A DNA stretch of 64,000 nucleotides from Streptomyces griseicoloratus (GCF_014534645.1 NZ_JACVQF010000200.1:372001-436000), one strand, 5' to 3'. Positions 16,619 to 26,081 are shown, numbered from the stretch's first letter. Notes: generated by a model from the letters alone, not told the origin. Made by a program: numbers and translations.

Positions 16619-17079
16619 GACGACTCCGCTGTCCGGGGGAGATGCAACCAGGGGAGGTGCAACTGGCCCCCGTTTTGTATCCCAAATTTGCCCAGCCCAA
16701 CAAGGGTCACGCTCTCCACGCTTCGACAAACCTGCCTGACATGCGGTTTCTCCGGACAAGATCTCCACGAGAGCGCAGCAGAGAACACCCGAGATGCGGT
16801 ATCCCAAATGGTCTTCGCGCGGTGGCCGGGCCGGTCAGGCCACGGCGATTCCGGGCCCGTGGGCGGGCACGAGGTTGCCCGCCTTGCGGGCACCCACGTC
16901 GTTCACTGACGCCATTCACCCTTCACGACCAGGATCCATAGAGTCCAAGACTTGCCGTCGGTGTCTTCCATCGATCTCACCTATGGCTCTGGAGCTCGCT
17001 TTCGCGGCCGGCGGCGCGTGTCCGGATGTGACAGGGAATCGTCATTGCGGCCACAGGAGGCCGCGGCGAGGATGAGGGC
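16619..17079. other. 461-bp divergent intergenic region with direct and inverted repeats
   Basis: It lies between the amidohydrolase (minus) and the GlxA-type regulator (plus). The 11-mer gtatcccaaat occurs at 16677-16687 and 16799-16809. Near the regulator, ccatag (16936-16941) pairs with ctatgg (16981-16986) and, nested inside, aagac (16947-16951) pairs with gtctt (16963-16967). The stretch 16670-16810 is less GC-rich than its surroundings, as expected for regulatory DNA. I see no small gene. Confidence 0.6.
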
Positions 17080-18072
17080 ATGCCCCTTGCACACCGTGTC
17101 GTCATCGCGGTCTTCCCGGACGTCGATCTCCTCGACGTCACCGGCCCGGCCGAGGTCTTCTCGCTGGCCAACCGGGAGACCGCGGGCCGCGCCGGCTACC
17201 GGGTCCGCCTCGCCGGGCCGGTCGCCGGCGAGGTCCGGACGTCGGCCGGTGTGCGCCTGGTCACCGACGTGGCGTTCGACGACGTCGGCGAGGAGGTGGA
17301 CACCCTGCTGGTGCCCGGCGCGGTCGACATGACCGGCGACGGGCCCGTGGCCCGTATCGACGGCGAGGTCGTCGCATGGGTGAAGGAGACCGCTCCGCAC
17401 GCACGGCGGGTCGCGTCGGTGTGTGTGGGCGCGCACCTGCTGGCGGCGGCGGGGCTGCTGGACGGCAGGATCGCCACCACCCACTGGTCGACGGCCGCCC
17501 AGCTCGCCGCCGACCACCCCGCCGTCACGGTCGACCCCGACCCGATCTTCGTCCGTACCGACCGCGGCCGGCTGTGGACCGGGGCCGGGATCAGCGCCTG
17601 CCTGGATCTCGCCCTGGCCCTGGTCGCGGAGGACGTGGGTGAGCAGACCGCGCTGGCGGTGGCCAGGCAGCTGGTGATGTACCTCAAGCGGCAGGGCGGT
17701 CAGAGCCAGTTCTCCGTGCCGCTCAGCCGCCCCGCCGCCGGCCGGCGGGACATCGACGAACTGCGGCTGTGGATCGCCGACCACCTGGACGCGGACCTGT
17801 CCGCGTCCGCCCTGGCCGCCCGGATGTGCCTCAGTGAGCGGCACTTCGCCCGCGTCTTCGCCCAGGAGACGGGCAGCACTCCGGCCGCCTACGTCGAAGC
17901 GGCCCGCGTAGAGGTGGCCCGGCGCCTGCTGGAGACCACCGACTGCCCGCTCGACCAGGTGGCGGCCGCCACCGGACTCGGTTCGGCGCAGACCCTGCAC
18001 CGGGCGTTCCGGCGGCAGCTCGCCACCACTCCGGCGGCCTACCGCCGCCGCTTCCGCACGCAGGCCGGCTGA
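17080..18072 (+). CDS. GlxA-family transcriptional regulator (DJ-1/PfpI domain plus AraC HTH)
   Basis: This 330-residue regulator joins an N-terminal DJ-1/PfpI-like domain to a C-terminal AraC DNA-binding domain. The first contains VVIAVFPDVDLLDVTGPAEV at the start and the nucleophile-elbow-like VASVCVGAHLLAAAGLL with Cys115. The AraC part begins near residue 220 and contains both helix-turn-helix units (LAARMCLSERHFARVF and VAAATGLGSAQTLHRAF). The effector is unknown. It is followed after 89 bp by a cysteine hydrolase gene on the same strand, a probable target, and lies divergent from the exported amidohydrolases. Confidence 0.92.
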   Translation: MPLAHRVVIAVFPDVDLLDVTGPAEVFSLANRETAGRAGYRVRLAGPVAGEVRTSAGVRLVTDVAFDDVGEEVDTLLVPGAVDMTGDGPVARIDGEVVAWVKETAPHARRVASVCVGAHLLAAAGLLDGRIATTHWSTAAQLAADHPAVTVDPDPIFVRTDRGRLWTGAGISACLDLALALVAEDVGEQTALAVARQLVMYLKRQGGQSQFSVPLSRPAAGRRDIDELRLWIADHLDADLSASALAARMCLSERHFARVFAQETGSTPAAYVEAARVEVARRLLETTDCPLDQVAAATGLGSAQTLHRAFRRQLATTPAAYRRRFRTQAG

Positions 18073-18161
18073 CCTGCACGACCCACGGATCGTCCCCTCC
18101 CGGCGTGCCCGCGAGGCGGACGGCTCCGCCATGCCCCACCAACCCGATGAAAGGTCCCGAG

Positions 18162-18785
18162 ATGAGCACGCATGCCCCGTCCACGACCCTGCGCGACGTG
18201 ATCGGACTGGACAACCGGCCGCCCCGGCTGAGCGAGTCCGTCCTGGTCATGATCGACTTCCAGAACACGTACCGCACCGGCGTCATGGCCCTGGACGGTG
18301 CCGAGGAGGCCCTCGCGGCGGGCGCCCGCCTGCTGGCGCGGGCCCGGACCGCGGGCACCCCCGTCGTCCACGTCGTCAACGACGGCGGCGAGAACACCCC
18401 TTACGACATCCGCGCCCACATCGGGGCCATCAGCGACGAGGTCGCCCCGGCCGACGGCGAACCGGTCGTCGTCAAGCAGTTCCCCAACGCCTTCCACGCG
18501 ACGGGCCTGGAGGACACCCTGCGCGAACTGGGCCACGCCCCCGGCAACGGCAAGGACCTCGTACTGGCCGGGTTCATGACCCACATGTGCGTCGCCTTCA
18601 CCGCCCAGGGCGCCTTCAACCTCGGCTACCGGCCCACCGTCGTCGCCGAGGCCACCGCCACCCGCGACCTCGCCGCCCCCGACGGCACCGTCCTGCCCGC
18701 CGGAGACCTCCAGACCAGTGCCCTGACCACCATCACCGACCTCTTCGGCCTCGTCGTACCCGCCGGCGACGCCCTCCCCGACTGA
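18162..18785 (+). CDS. Isochorismatase-superfamily cysteine hydrolase
   Basis: This 207-residue protein has the cysteine-hydrolase catalytic set: Asp32 in VMIDFQNTY, Lys105 in VVVKQFPNAF and Cys143 in GFMTHMCVAFTAQGAFNLGY. Family members hydrolyse amides (nicotinamide, N-carbamoyl compounds) or isochorismate. In a neighbourhood of cyclic-amide enzymes an amidase is more likely than an isochorismatase, but this is inference. The ATG at 18162 follows AAAGG; an upstream in-frame start at 18105 lacks a ribosome site. It is probably cotranscribed with the GlxA-type regulator. Confidence 0.88.
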   Translation: MSTHAPSTTLRDVIGLDNRPPRLSESVLVMIDFQNTYRTGVMALDGAEEALAAGARLLARARTAGTPVVHVVNDGGENTPYDIRAHIGAISDEVAPADGEPVVVKQFPNAFHATGLEDTLRELGHAPGNGKDLVLAGFMTHMCVAFTAQGAFNLGYRPTVVAEATATRDLAAPDGTVLPAGDLQTSALTTITDLFGLVVPAGDALPD

Positions 18786-18818
18786 GCGGGCTCCCCGTCG
18801 GACGTGCCGCGCGGATGA

Positions 18819-18929
18819 TCAGGAGCGCCGCCGGGCCCGGCATGCCGTGCAGAACTCGCGGCAGATCCAGCAGCCTGCGGCGGCGACACCCGCCAGCACC
18901 GTGGCACCGACGACGAAGGGCGTGATCAT
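18819..18929 (-). CDS. Possible 36-residue small membrane protein with Cys-rich tail
   Basis: The frame encodes a short hydrophobic N-terminal helix (MITPFVVGATVLAGVAAAG), then a tail with three Cys (CWICREFCTAC) and a basic end. The pattern of one membrane helix plus cytosolic CxxC-like Cys is plausible for a small membrane protein. No good ribosome site precedes the ATG at 18929, and the upstream in-frame extension to 19049 is low-complexity. It is convergent with the cysteine hydrolase. I cannot name it; the call rests on hydrophobicity and codon choice only. Confidence 0.35.
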   Translation of the reverse strand: MITPFVVGATVLAGVAAAGCWICREFCTACRARRRS

Positions 18930-19037
18930 GCCGTCAGCATGACAGACGTCCGCGGCCCCCTCCCCCCTGCCCCTGGCCCCTGGCCCCTGCCCAGGGCCTT
19001 GCGGCCGGGGGCCGCACCGCCCGGCGACAACACTGCT

Positions 19038-20518
<1,481 letters not shown>

Positions 20519-20572
20519 CCGGCCCGTCGGCCGGACGGCCCGGCACCGCGCCCCGGACGGAGTGCACCACCA

Positions 20573-20615
20573 CGGAAGGCCGGCTCGACGCCTCTGGCGT
20601 CGAGCCGGCCTTCCG
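20573..20615 (+). terminator. Strong terminator after argG
   Basis: A perfect 20-bp stem (20573-20592 with 20596-20615) closes a 3-base loop, tct, and is followed by a T-containing stretch (tatgttt). It lies 55 bp after the argG stop and separates it from the conservon. Confidence 0.85.
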
Positions 20616-20700
20616 TATGTTTCCGCGTCTCCCAGAGGCTGCCGGGAGGACACCAACCGGCCGGAAACGTAAGCATCTTGACGTAAATTCAGCTGATCAT

Positions 20701-20719
20701 GCGGTGATACGATCACCGC
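20701..20719. promoter_or_regulatory. Palindromic operator candidate upstream of the conservon
   Basis: gcggtgat-acg-atcaccgc has perfect 8-bp arms around 3 bases. It lies 145-163 bp before the cvnA start, close to a TTGACG at 20678-20683 that could be a -35 element. The regulator is unknown. Confidence 0.5.
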
Positions 20720-20863
20720 GTTTGCGGAGCGGTCGGATGGGTGAAAGACGGCATCCCCGACTTCAGGGACGGCCCGGGCGGCAACCCCGGTGCGGGCGGT
20801 CCGCCGGACCGCCCGCATGACGGGAATTCAGCAAGCTGGCGTCAGTCGCCCGAAGAGAGTCTT

Positions 20864-22039
20864 ATGACGGAATACCTAGGGAACCCATTGGTCTGGGCCC
20901 TTCTCGTCGCCCTCGTTGCCGCCGCCGCGCTCGTCGTCCGCCAGCGCAAGGCAGTGCGGGCCCTGCGGCAGGAGACCCAGGGCCTCAGGGACCACTACGC
21001 GGAGCTGGAGAACGATTACGGAAAGTCGGTGCAGGCGGCCCAGGAGCGGGCCGAGGACGAGACGAAGACCGTACTGAAGTCCGCCATGCGGACGCTTCAG
21101 GGTCTTGCCGCCGAGCAGCAGCTGGTGCTCTCCCGGCTGCAGAGCAAGTACGGCGACTCGGCCATCCTGCAGGACCTGCTGGAGATCGACCACACGAACT
21201 CGCAGTTCGGCCGGCGCGCCCAGTCGATCGCGGTGCTGTGCGACGGCTGGCTCGGCGGCCGGCGCGACACCGCGTCGGTGTACGACGTGGTGCGCAGCGC
21301 CCAGGGACGGATCCGGCACTTCCGCCGGGTGGAGATCCTCTCCCAGGTCGACTTCGGCATCACCAGCCGGGCCGTCGAGCCCGTCGCCCTGGCCCTCGCC
21401 GAGCTGCTCGACAACGCCACCAGCTATTCCAGCCCGGACACCGTCGTCGAGATCAACATCCGGACCGTCCCCAAGGGCATCTGCGTCGTCGTGGACGACG
21501 CCGGTGTCGGCATGAGCGACGAGGAGCGCGCCCGCGCCGAGAAGCTGCTCTCCAGCGAGCGTGCCTCGGGTGTCGCGGGGCTCGGCAACCCGCCGCAGTT
21601 CGGCTTCGCGGTCATCGGCGTCCTGTGCGAACGCTTCGGCTTCGAGGTGTCGGTGGACTCCTCCTCCCCCTACGGAGGTGTCCGTGCGGTCGTTCTGCTG
21701 CCGCACGAGCTGCTGACCGCCATGCCGGAGAAGAAGGCGCCGGCCCCGGCCGTCCGGGCGGCGGCCGTGCCCGTCACGGACGGCGGGCCCGAGGCCGCCG
21801 CGCTCGCCGCGGCCCCCACCGCCGACGGCCTGCCCCGGCGGCGGCGCAAGCGGCCCATGGCGATCGTGCCCGGCAACGCCTCGGCCCCGCGGGCCGCGGG
21901 CCGCTCCGATTCCGAGCAGGCGCAGATCATGGGGGCCTTCCAACGGGGAACTCAGTCCGGCCGGGCGACGCAGCCGGAGGCCGGCGACCAGACGAGCAGC
22001 ACACCTGGTGCAAGCAGCGAAGGACATGAGGACTCGTGA
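20864..22039 (+). CDS. cvnA: Conservon sensor-kinase-like ATPase (CvnA)
   Basis: This 391-residue membrane-attached protein starts with one transmembrane helix (NPLVWALLVALVAAAALVV), then a coiled-coil segment to about residue 80. A histidine-kinase-type ATPase domain follows, with ALAELLDNATSYSSP (N box), VVDDAGVGMS (G1) and GLGNPPQFGFAVIG. The C-terminal 90 residues are Ala/Pro-rich and disordered. In conservons it scaffolds the Roadblock, DUF742 and GTPase proteins encoded next, forming a G-protein-like signalling complex at the membrane. I use the ATG at 20864. Its stop codon overlaps the start of cvnB. Confidence 0.92.
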   Translation: MTEYLGNPLVWALLVALVAAAALVVRQRKAVRALRQETQGLRDHYAELENDYGKSVQAAQERAEDETKTVLKSAMRTLQGLAAEQQLVLSRLQSKYGDSAILQDLLEIDHTNSQFGRRAQSIAVLCDGWLGGRRDTASVYDVVRSAQGRIRHFRRVEILSQVDFGITSRAVEPVALALAELLDNATSYSSPDTVVEINIRTVPKGICVVVDDAGVGMSDEERARAEKLLSSERASGVAGLGNPPQFGFAVIGVLCERFGFEVSVDSSSPYGGVRAVVLLPHELLTAMPEKKAPAPAVRAAAVPVTDGGPEAAALAAAPTADGLPRRRRKRPMAIVPGNASAPRAAGRSDSEQAQIMGAFQRGTQSGRATQPEAGDQTSSTPGASSEGHEDS

Positions 22040-22437
22040 AAGACGATCTGTCATGGATGCTCGACAGCGCCCTGGAGATTCCCGGGGCCCTGCACGCGGT
22101 CCTGATATCCGCCGACGGACTGCTGATGGCCCGGACGAAGGACTTCGACAAGGACGACGCCGACCGGGTCGCCGCCGCGATGAGCGGCGTGCAGTCGCTC
22201 AGCCGCACCCTGGGGTTCTTCTGTGAGGACCCCGCCCAGCGGTGGCGGCAGACCCTCGTCGAGTTCGACGGCGGGTGGGTGTTCCTGATATCCGCCGGCG
22301 AGGGCGCCTACCTCGGTGTCTCCGCCTCCCCCGAGGTGGACATGGCGGACATCACCTTCCGGATGCAGCAGCTCGTCTCCCAACTGGGCAAGAGGCTGAC
22401 GACGCCGCCGCGCGAGAATCTCGGCGCCCGCTCATGA
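22036..22437 (+). CDS. cvnB: Conservon Roadblock/LC7 protein (CvnB)
   Basis: This 133-residue protein is a Roadblock/LC7 domain, typical of regulators of small GTPases. Motifs include ALEIPGALHAVLISADGLLM and the central VQSLSRTLGFFCEDPAQRWR. It begins with GTG overlapping the cvnA stop (GTGA), which implies translational coupling. It probably binds the GTPase CvnD and CvnA on the membrane. Confidence 0.93.
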   Translation: MKDDLSWMLDSALEIPGALHAVLISADGLLMARTKDFDKDDADRVAAAMSGVQSLSRTLGFFCEDPAQRWRQTLVEFDGGWVFLISAGEGAYLGVSASPEVDMADITFRMQQLVSQLGKRLTTPPRENLGARS

Positions 22438-22811
22438 CGGGCCAGGACGGCTGGGAGCCGGAGGCCGCCGAATTAGTACGGCCGTACGTCATCACCAAGG
22501 GGCGCGAGCTGCCCGACGACGAGCAGCTCTCCCTCATCACCCTGGTCACCGTGTCACCGGACGACACACGGCGGCCCACCCGGCTGTCCCCGGAGGAGCA
22601 GAGCCTGCTGGACATCTGCTCCGCCGGCTATCTCTCGGTCGCCGAGCTCGCCGGACACACCCGGTTCCCGCTCGGCGTCGTACGGATCCTGGTGGCATCG
22701 CTCACGGAGGCCGGCCACCTCGTCACGCGCCCGCCGGTGGCCCGTGCCCGCCTCGCCGACAAGGAGATCCTGGAGGAGGTGCTCAATGGTCTCCGCGCCA
22801 AGTTTGGATGA
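22434..22811 (+). CDS. cvnC: Conservon DUF742 protein (CvnC)
   Basis: This 125-residue DUF742 protein contains VRPYVITKGRELPDDEQLSL and a winged-helix-like C-terminal half (LDICSAGYLSVAELAGHTRF, PLGVVRILVASLTEAGHLV). DUF742 members are found almost only in conservons. The ATG at 22434 overlaps the cvnB stop (ATGA). It may pass a signal between kinase-like and GTPase partners, though the mechanism is unknown. Confidence 0.92.
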   Translation: MTGQDGWEPEAAELVRPYVITKGRELPDDEQLSLITLVTVSPDDTRRPTRLSPEEQSLLDICSAGYLSVAELAGHTRFPLGVVRILVASLTEAGHLVTRPPVARARLADKEILEEVLNGLRAKFG

Positions 22812-23379
22812 GCAGGCCTACGTGCGCGGCGGGGCGACCCAGACCGCGGTGAAGATCCTCGTCGTCGGCCACTTCGCGGTGGGCAAGACCACCTTCATCG
22901 GGTCCATCTCCGAGATCGAGCCGCTGTCCACCGAGGAGACGATGACCCAGGCCGCCGAGTCGGTCGACGACCTCAAGGGGGTCCAGGGCAAGACGACCAC
23001 CACGGTCGCCATGGACTTCGGGCGTCTCACCATCAGCGACCGGGTCGTGCTCTACCTGTTCGGGACGCCGGGCCAGCAGCGGTTCGTACAGATGTGGGAG
23101 GACATGGCCCGCGGGGCGCTCGGGGCGCTCGTGCTGGTCGACCCCGAGCGGCTGGCGGACTCCTTCCCCGTGATCGACCTGATCGAGCACTACGGACTCG
23201 ACTATGCCATCGCCGTCAACCACTTCGACGGTGCGCCGCCCCGCGACGAACGGGCGCTGCGCGAGGCGCTGGACCTGCTCGACGACACCCCCGTCGTCAC
23301 CTGCGACGCCCGCGACGAGAAGTCCTCGGCGGCCGCACTGACCACTCTCGTCCGCCACTTGCTGGACCACACGCGCTAG
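22786..23379 (+). CDS. cvnD: Conservon Ras-like GTPase (CvnD)
   Basis: This 197-residue small GTP-binding protein has a Walker A loop GHFAVGKTTF near residues 28-37, the switch segment containing KGVQGKTTTTVAMDFG, a G3-type motif LFGTPGQQRF and the base-recognition motif NHFDG in place of NKxD. The start at 22786 overlaps the end of cvnC by 26 bp and has GGAGGAGG upstream. It is the output switch of the conservon complex. Confidence 0.93.
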   Translation: MVSAPSLDEQAYVRGGATQTAVKILVVGHFAVGKTTFIGSISEIEPLSTEETMTQAAESVDDLKGVQGKTTTTVAMDFGRLTISDRVVLYLFGTPGQQRFVQMWEDMARGALGALVLVDPERLADSFPVIDLIEHYGLDYAIAVNHFDGAPPRDERALREALDLLDDTPVVTCDARDEKSSAAALTTLVRHLLDHTR

Positions 23380-23393
23380 GAACAGAAGCAGAC

Positions 23394-24743
23394 ATGGACG
23401 CTCACGACACCGCTCCGGTGCCTCCCCCCGGGTGCCCGGCCCACGGCTCCGGCGGTCGCGTGCCGCTGTACGGGCCGGAGTTCGCCGCGGCCCCGCAGGA
23501 GTACTACGAGTACCTGCGCCACTACGGGCCCGCCGCGCCCGTCGAACTCGCTCCGGGTGTGGAGGCGACGCTGGTCACCGACTACGCGGCGGCCCTCCAG
23601 ATGCTCCAGGACTCCGGGGCCTTCCGCAAGGACGCACGTCGCTGGCGGGCCTTCAACGAGGGCAAGGTGGGCCCGGACAGCCCGGTCGCACCGCTGCTGG
23701 CCTACCGGCCCAACTGCATGTTCGCCGACGGTGCCGACCATCTGCGGCTGCGGCAGGCGGTCACCGACAGCATGGCGCGCGTGGACACCCGCCGGCTGAG
23801 CCGCAGCACCGAGCAGATCTCCGGCTACCTCATCTCCCAGTTCAGCGCCCGTGGTTCGGCCGACCTGCTCGGCGACTACGCCAAGCAGCTGCCGCTGTTC
23901 GTGTTCAACGAACTCTTCGGCTGCCCGGCCGGCATCGGCGACCGGGTGCTGTTCGGCATCTCCGGCATGTTCGACGGGATCAACGCCGACAAGGCGACCG
24001 AGGTGCTGTTCCAGGCCGTGGGAGAGCTGGTCGCGCTGAAGCGGACCCGGCCCGGGGACGACGTCACCTCGTGGCTGATGCAGCATCAGGCCGGGCTGAG
24101 CGACGAGGAGATGGTGCACCAGCTCGCCCTGCTGCTGGGTGCCGGTGCGGAGCCGCTGCGCAACCTCATCGGCAACACGCTGCACCGGCTGCTCACCCAT
24201 GACCGGTACGCCCGCGAGGGCGGTCTGATCGACGAGGCCCTGGACGACACGCTGTGGGAGAACCCGCCCATGTCGAACTACGCGCCGCACTACCCGGCCG
24301 CCGACATGGAGTTCGCCGGACAGCAGTTGCAGGCGGGCGACCTGGTGCTGGTCAGCTTCGCCGCGGCCAACACCGGGCCGGCGCTCAAGGCCTCGCGGCA
24401 GGCCGGCAGCAACCGCGCGCACCTGGCATGGAGCGCGGGCCCGCACGCCTGCCCGTCCAAGGAACCGGCCCGGCAGATCACGGTCACCGCCATCGAGAAC
24501 CTGCTCAACGAACTGCCCGACCTCGAACTGGCCGTTCCCGAGGACAGCCTGACCTGGCGGCCGGGCCCCTTCAACCGTGCCCTGGCCACGCTGCCGGCCC
24601 GCTTCACCCCGGTCCAGCCCGCGCGGCGGCCCGGAGCGCAGCCGGGCCCCGCGGCGACCTCGCAGGCGGAGGCAGCCGGCACCGCACGCACCGGCGAACG
24701 CGGGGGCCTGTGGAGCCAGTTCCTCAACTGGCTCACAAGGTGA
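23394..24743 (+). CDS. Conservon cytochrome P450, CYP157-like, without EXXR
   Basis: This 449-residue protein is the P450 often found as the fifth gene of conservons. The heme-thiolate Cys is at about 353 in SAGPHACPSKEPARQI. The normally invariant K-helix EXXR is absent: the region reads EALDDTLWENPP (residues 281-292), so the EXXR position is DDTL followed by Trp. The I-helix reads LLLGAGAEPLRN without the usual Thr for oxygen activation. Both departures match the CYP157 group, known for loss of EXXR. It may serve signalling or act on an unusual substrate. The Ala/Pro-rich C-terminal 50 residues end with GLWSQFLNWLTR, possibly amphipathic. Confidence 0.9.
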   Translation: MDAHDTAPVPPPGCPAHGSGGRVPLYGPEFAAAPQEYYEYLRHYGPAAPVELAPGVEATLVTDYAAALQMLQDSGAFRKDARRWRAFNEGKVGPDSPVAPLLAYRPNCMFADGADHLRLRQAVTDSMARVDTRRLSRSTEQISGYLISQFSARGSADLLGDYAKQLPLFVFNELFGCPAGIGDRVLFGISGMFDGINADKATEVLFQAVGELVALKRTRPGDDVTSWLMQHQAGLSDEEMVHQLALLLGAGAEPLRNLIGNTLHRLLTHDRYAREGGLIDEALDDTLWENPPMSNYAPHYPAADMEFAGQQLQAGDLVLVSFAAANTGPALKASRQAGSNRAHLAWSAGPHACPSKEPARQITVTAIENLLNELPDLELAVPEDSLTWRPGPFNRALATLPARFTPVQPARRPGAQPGPAATSQAEAAGTARTGERGGLWSQFLNWLTR

Positions 24744-24800
24744 CGTGTGTAACACCCACCCAACCAGCCCCTACCGCATGAAGGTTCAACAGCAGGGGTA

Positions 24801-24829
24801 GTCAGCAACGCGGTATTCCACTTGCTGAC
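24801..24829 (+). promoter_or_regulatory. Inverted repeat just before the small coupled gene
   Basis: gtcagcaa (24801-24808) and ttgctgac (24822-24829) form a perfect 8-bp stem with a 13-base loop. It ends 18 bases before the ATG at 24847 and just upstream of the AAAGGGAGG ribosome site. It is not followed by a T run, so it is more likely an operator or translational control element than a terminator. Confidence 0.5.
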
Positions 24830-24846
24830 GAAGAAAGGGAGGTGCC

Positions 24847-24954
24847 ATGGACCACATATCCACGGACACCGCTTTCCCGCCGGTGAACCCCCCGATACCC
24901 GCCCTGGCAGGCGGGTATCTTTCTGTGCGCCCGCGGCACGGGGTGGGCCGGTGA
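24847..24954 (+). CDS. 35-residue small protein translationally coupled to the prenyltransferase
   Basis: The frame has an excellent ribosome site (GGGAGGTG, 2 bases before the ATG by its end) and ends in TGA overlapping the GTG start of the prenyltransferase (GTGA). The peptide runs MDHISTDTAFPPVN, then PPIPALAGGYLSV, and ends in basic RPRHGVGR. It has no Trp. It uses several codons rare in this genome (ATA twice, TAT, CTT, TCT). A terminator-like hairpin lies inside its second half. It could be a leader peptide for attenuation, or a peptide substrate with an Ala-Gly-Gly cleavage-like site followed by Tyr. I recognise no homologue. Confidence 0.55.
   Translation: MDHISTDTAFPPVNPPIPALAGGYLSVRPRHGVGR
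24894..24924 (+). terminator. Terminator-like hairpin (possible attenuator) inside the small gene
   Basis: gatacccgcc (24894-24903) pairs perfectly with ggcgggtatc (24910-24919) across a 6-base loop, and TTTCT follows immediately. It is the only terminator-like structure between the conservon P450 and the prenyltransferase. Because it lies inside a translated frame, ribosomes would prevent it from folding. Confidence 0.6.
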
Positions 24955-26081
24955 GCGGCGGCCCCACCCACGGCGGGAGGGCGGGCACACCGACCCTCGG
25001 CTCCTTCACGAGCGGCCAGTTGCGAAGACTCGGCGCGGTCGCGGGGCTGTCCGCGGCCGACGTCGAGACCTACGCCCACGTGCTGACCGAGTCCCTGGGC
25101 CCGGTCGGCGAACGGCCGCTGGATCTCCCGCCGCCCACCCGCACCTTCCTGTCCGACGACCACACGCCCGTGGAGTTCTCGCTCTCCTTCCAGCCGGGCG
25201 CGGCACCCTCCCTGAGGGTCCTTCTGGAACCGGGCTGCGGCGCAGACAGCCTGGCCCTCAGTGGCCGTGCCGGACTCGAGACCGTCCGTGCGATGGCCAG
25301 GCGCTGGCACTTCGCCACCGACCCGCTCGACGAGGTCCTCGATCTCTTCCTGCCTCCCTCCCCGCAGGGACCGCTGGCCCTGTGGTGCGCTCTGGAGCTG
25401 CGGCACGGTGGCGTGCCCGCGGTCAAGATCTATCTGAACCCGGCCGCGTCCGGCGCGCAGTACGCGGCCGCGACGGTGCGCGAGGCCCTGCACCGGCTGG
25501 GCCACCGGCGGGCCTTCGCGGCGCTGCCCGAGGCCGACGGGTACCCGTTCCTCGCGCTGGACCTGGGCGACTGGGACACCCCCCGGGTGAAGCTCTACCT
25601 GCGCCACGACAACCTCACGGCCGTACGGGCCGGGCGGCTGTCCCGCATGGACTCCGGTCCCCACCCCGCGGCGGTCGAGGAGTTCTTCCTCACGGCCGCG
25701 GGCGGCACCGGACGGCATACGACGCGGCTCGGCAGGCGGCCCGGACTGACCTGTCACTCCTTCACCGACACCGGCGCCGCGCGGCCGAGCGGATTCACCC
25801 TCCACATCCCCGTCAGGGACTACGCGCGGCACGACGGGGAGGCCCTGGCCCGCGCGACCGGACTGCTGCACCGCCACGGCATGGACGCCGCCGTGCTCAC
25901 CCGCGCCCTGGCTGCCGTCACCGACCGGCGGCCCGAGGACGGTGTGGGGCTGATCGCCTATCTGGCGCTGGCCCACCAGCAGGGCCGTCCGCCGCGTGTG
26001 ACCGCCTACCTCTCCTGTGAGGCGTACGCGGTCAGGCCGCCGGTCGTGGAGGCGGCCCGCCACGCGGTGGCGGCGCGCTGA
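24951..26081 (+). CDS. DMATS-type aromatic prenyltransferase
   Basis: This 376-residue enzyme belongs to the dimethylallyltryptophan synthase (ABBA) family, which transfers a dimethylallyl group to an indole or phenol ring without an Asp-rich motif. Recognisable segments are TFLSDDHTPVEFSLSF (with candidate catalytic Glu75), LWCALELRHGGVPAVKIYL, FLALDLGDWDTPRVKLYL and LTCHSFTDT. In S. coelicolor a similar enzyme (SCO7467) and a flavin monooxygenase (SCO7468) convert Trp to a prenylated indole product; a monooxygenase of that type is encoded convergently here. The GTG at 24951 overlaps the small upstream gene. Substrate is likely L-Trp, but Tyr or a peptide is not excluded. Confidence 0.9.
   Translation: MSGGPTHGGRAGTPTLGSFTSGQLRRLGAVAGLSAADVETYAHVLTESLGPVGERPLDLPPPTRTFLSDDHTPVEFSLSFQPGAAPSLRVLLEPGCGADSLALSGRAGLETVRAMARRWHFATDPLDEVLDLFLPPSPQGPLALWCALELRHGGVPAVKIYLNPAASGAQYAAATVREALHRLGHRRAFAALPEADGYPFLALDLGDWDTPRVKLYLRHDNLTAVRAGRLSRMDSGPHPAAVEEFFLTAAGGTGRHTTRLGRRPGLTCHSFTDTGAARPSGFTLHIPVRDYARHDGEALARATGLLHRHGMDAAVLTRALAAVTDRRPEDGVGLIAYLALAHQQGRPPRVTAYLSCEAYAVRPPVVEAARHAVAAR

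Noticed and set aside
24778-24801. Seven-codon frame (MKVQQQG) before the small coupled gene
   Set aside because: No ribosome site and too short to support; likely chance.
24801-24829. Inverted repeat as the conservon terminator
   Set aside because: The stem is only moderately GC-rich and is followed by gaagaaag, not a T run, so termination in the plus direction is doubtful.
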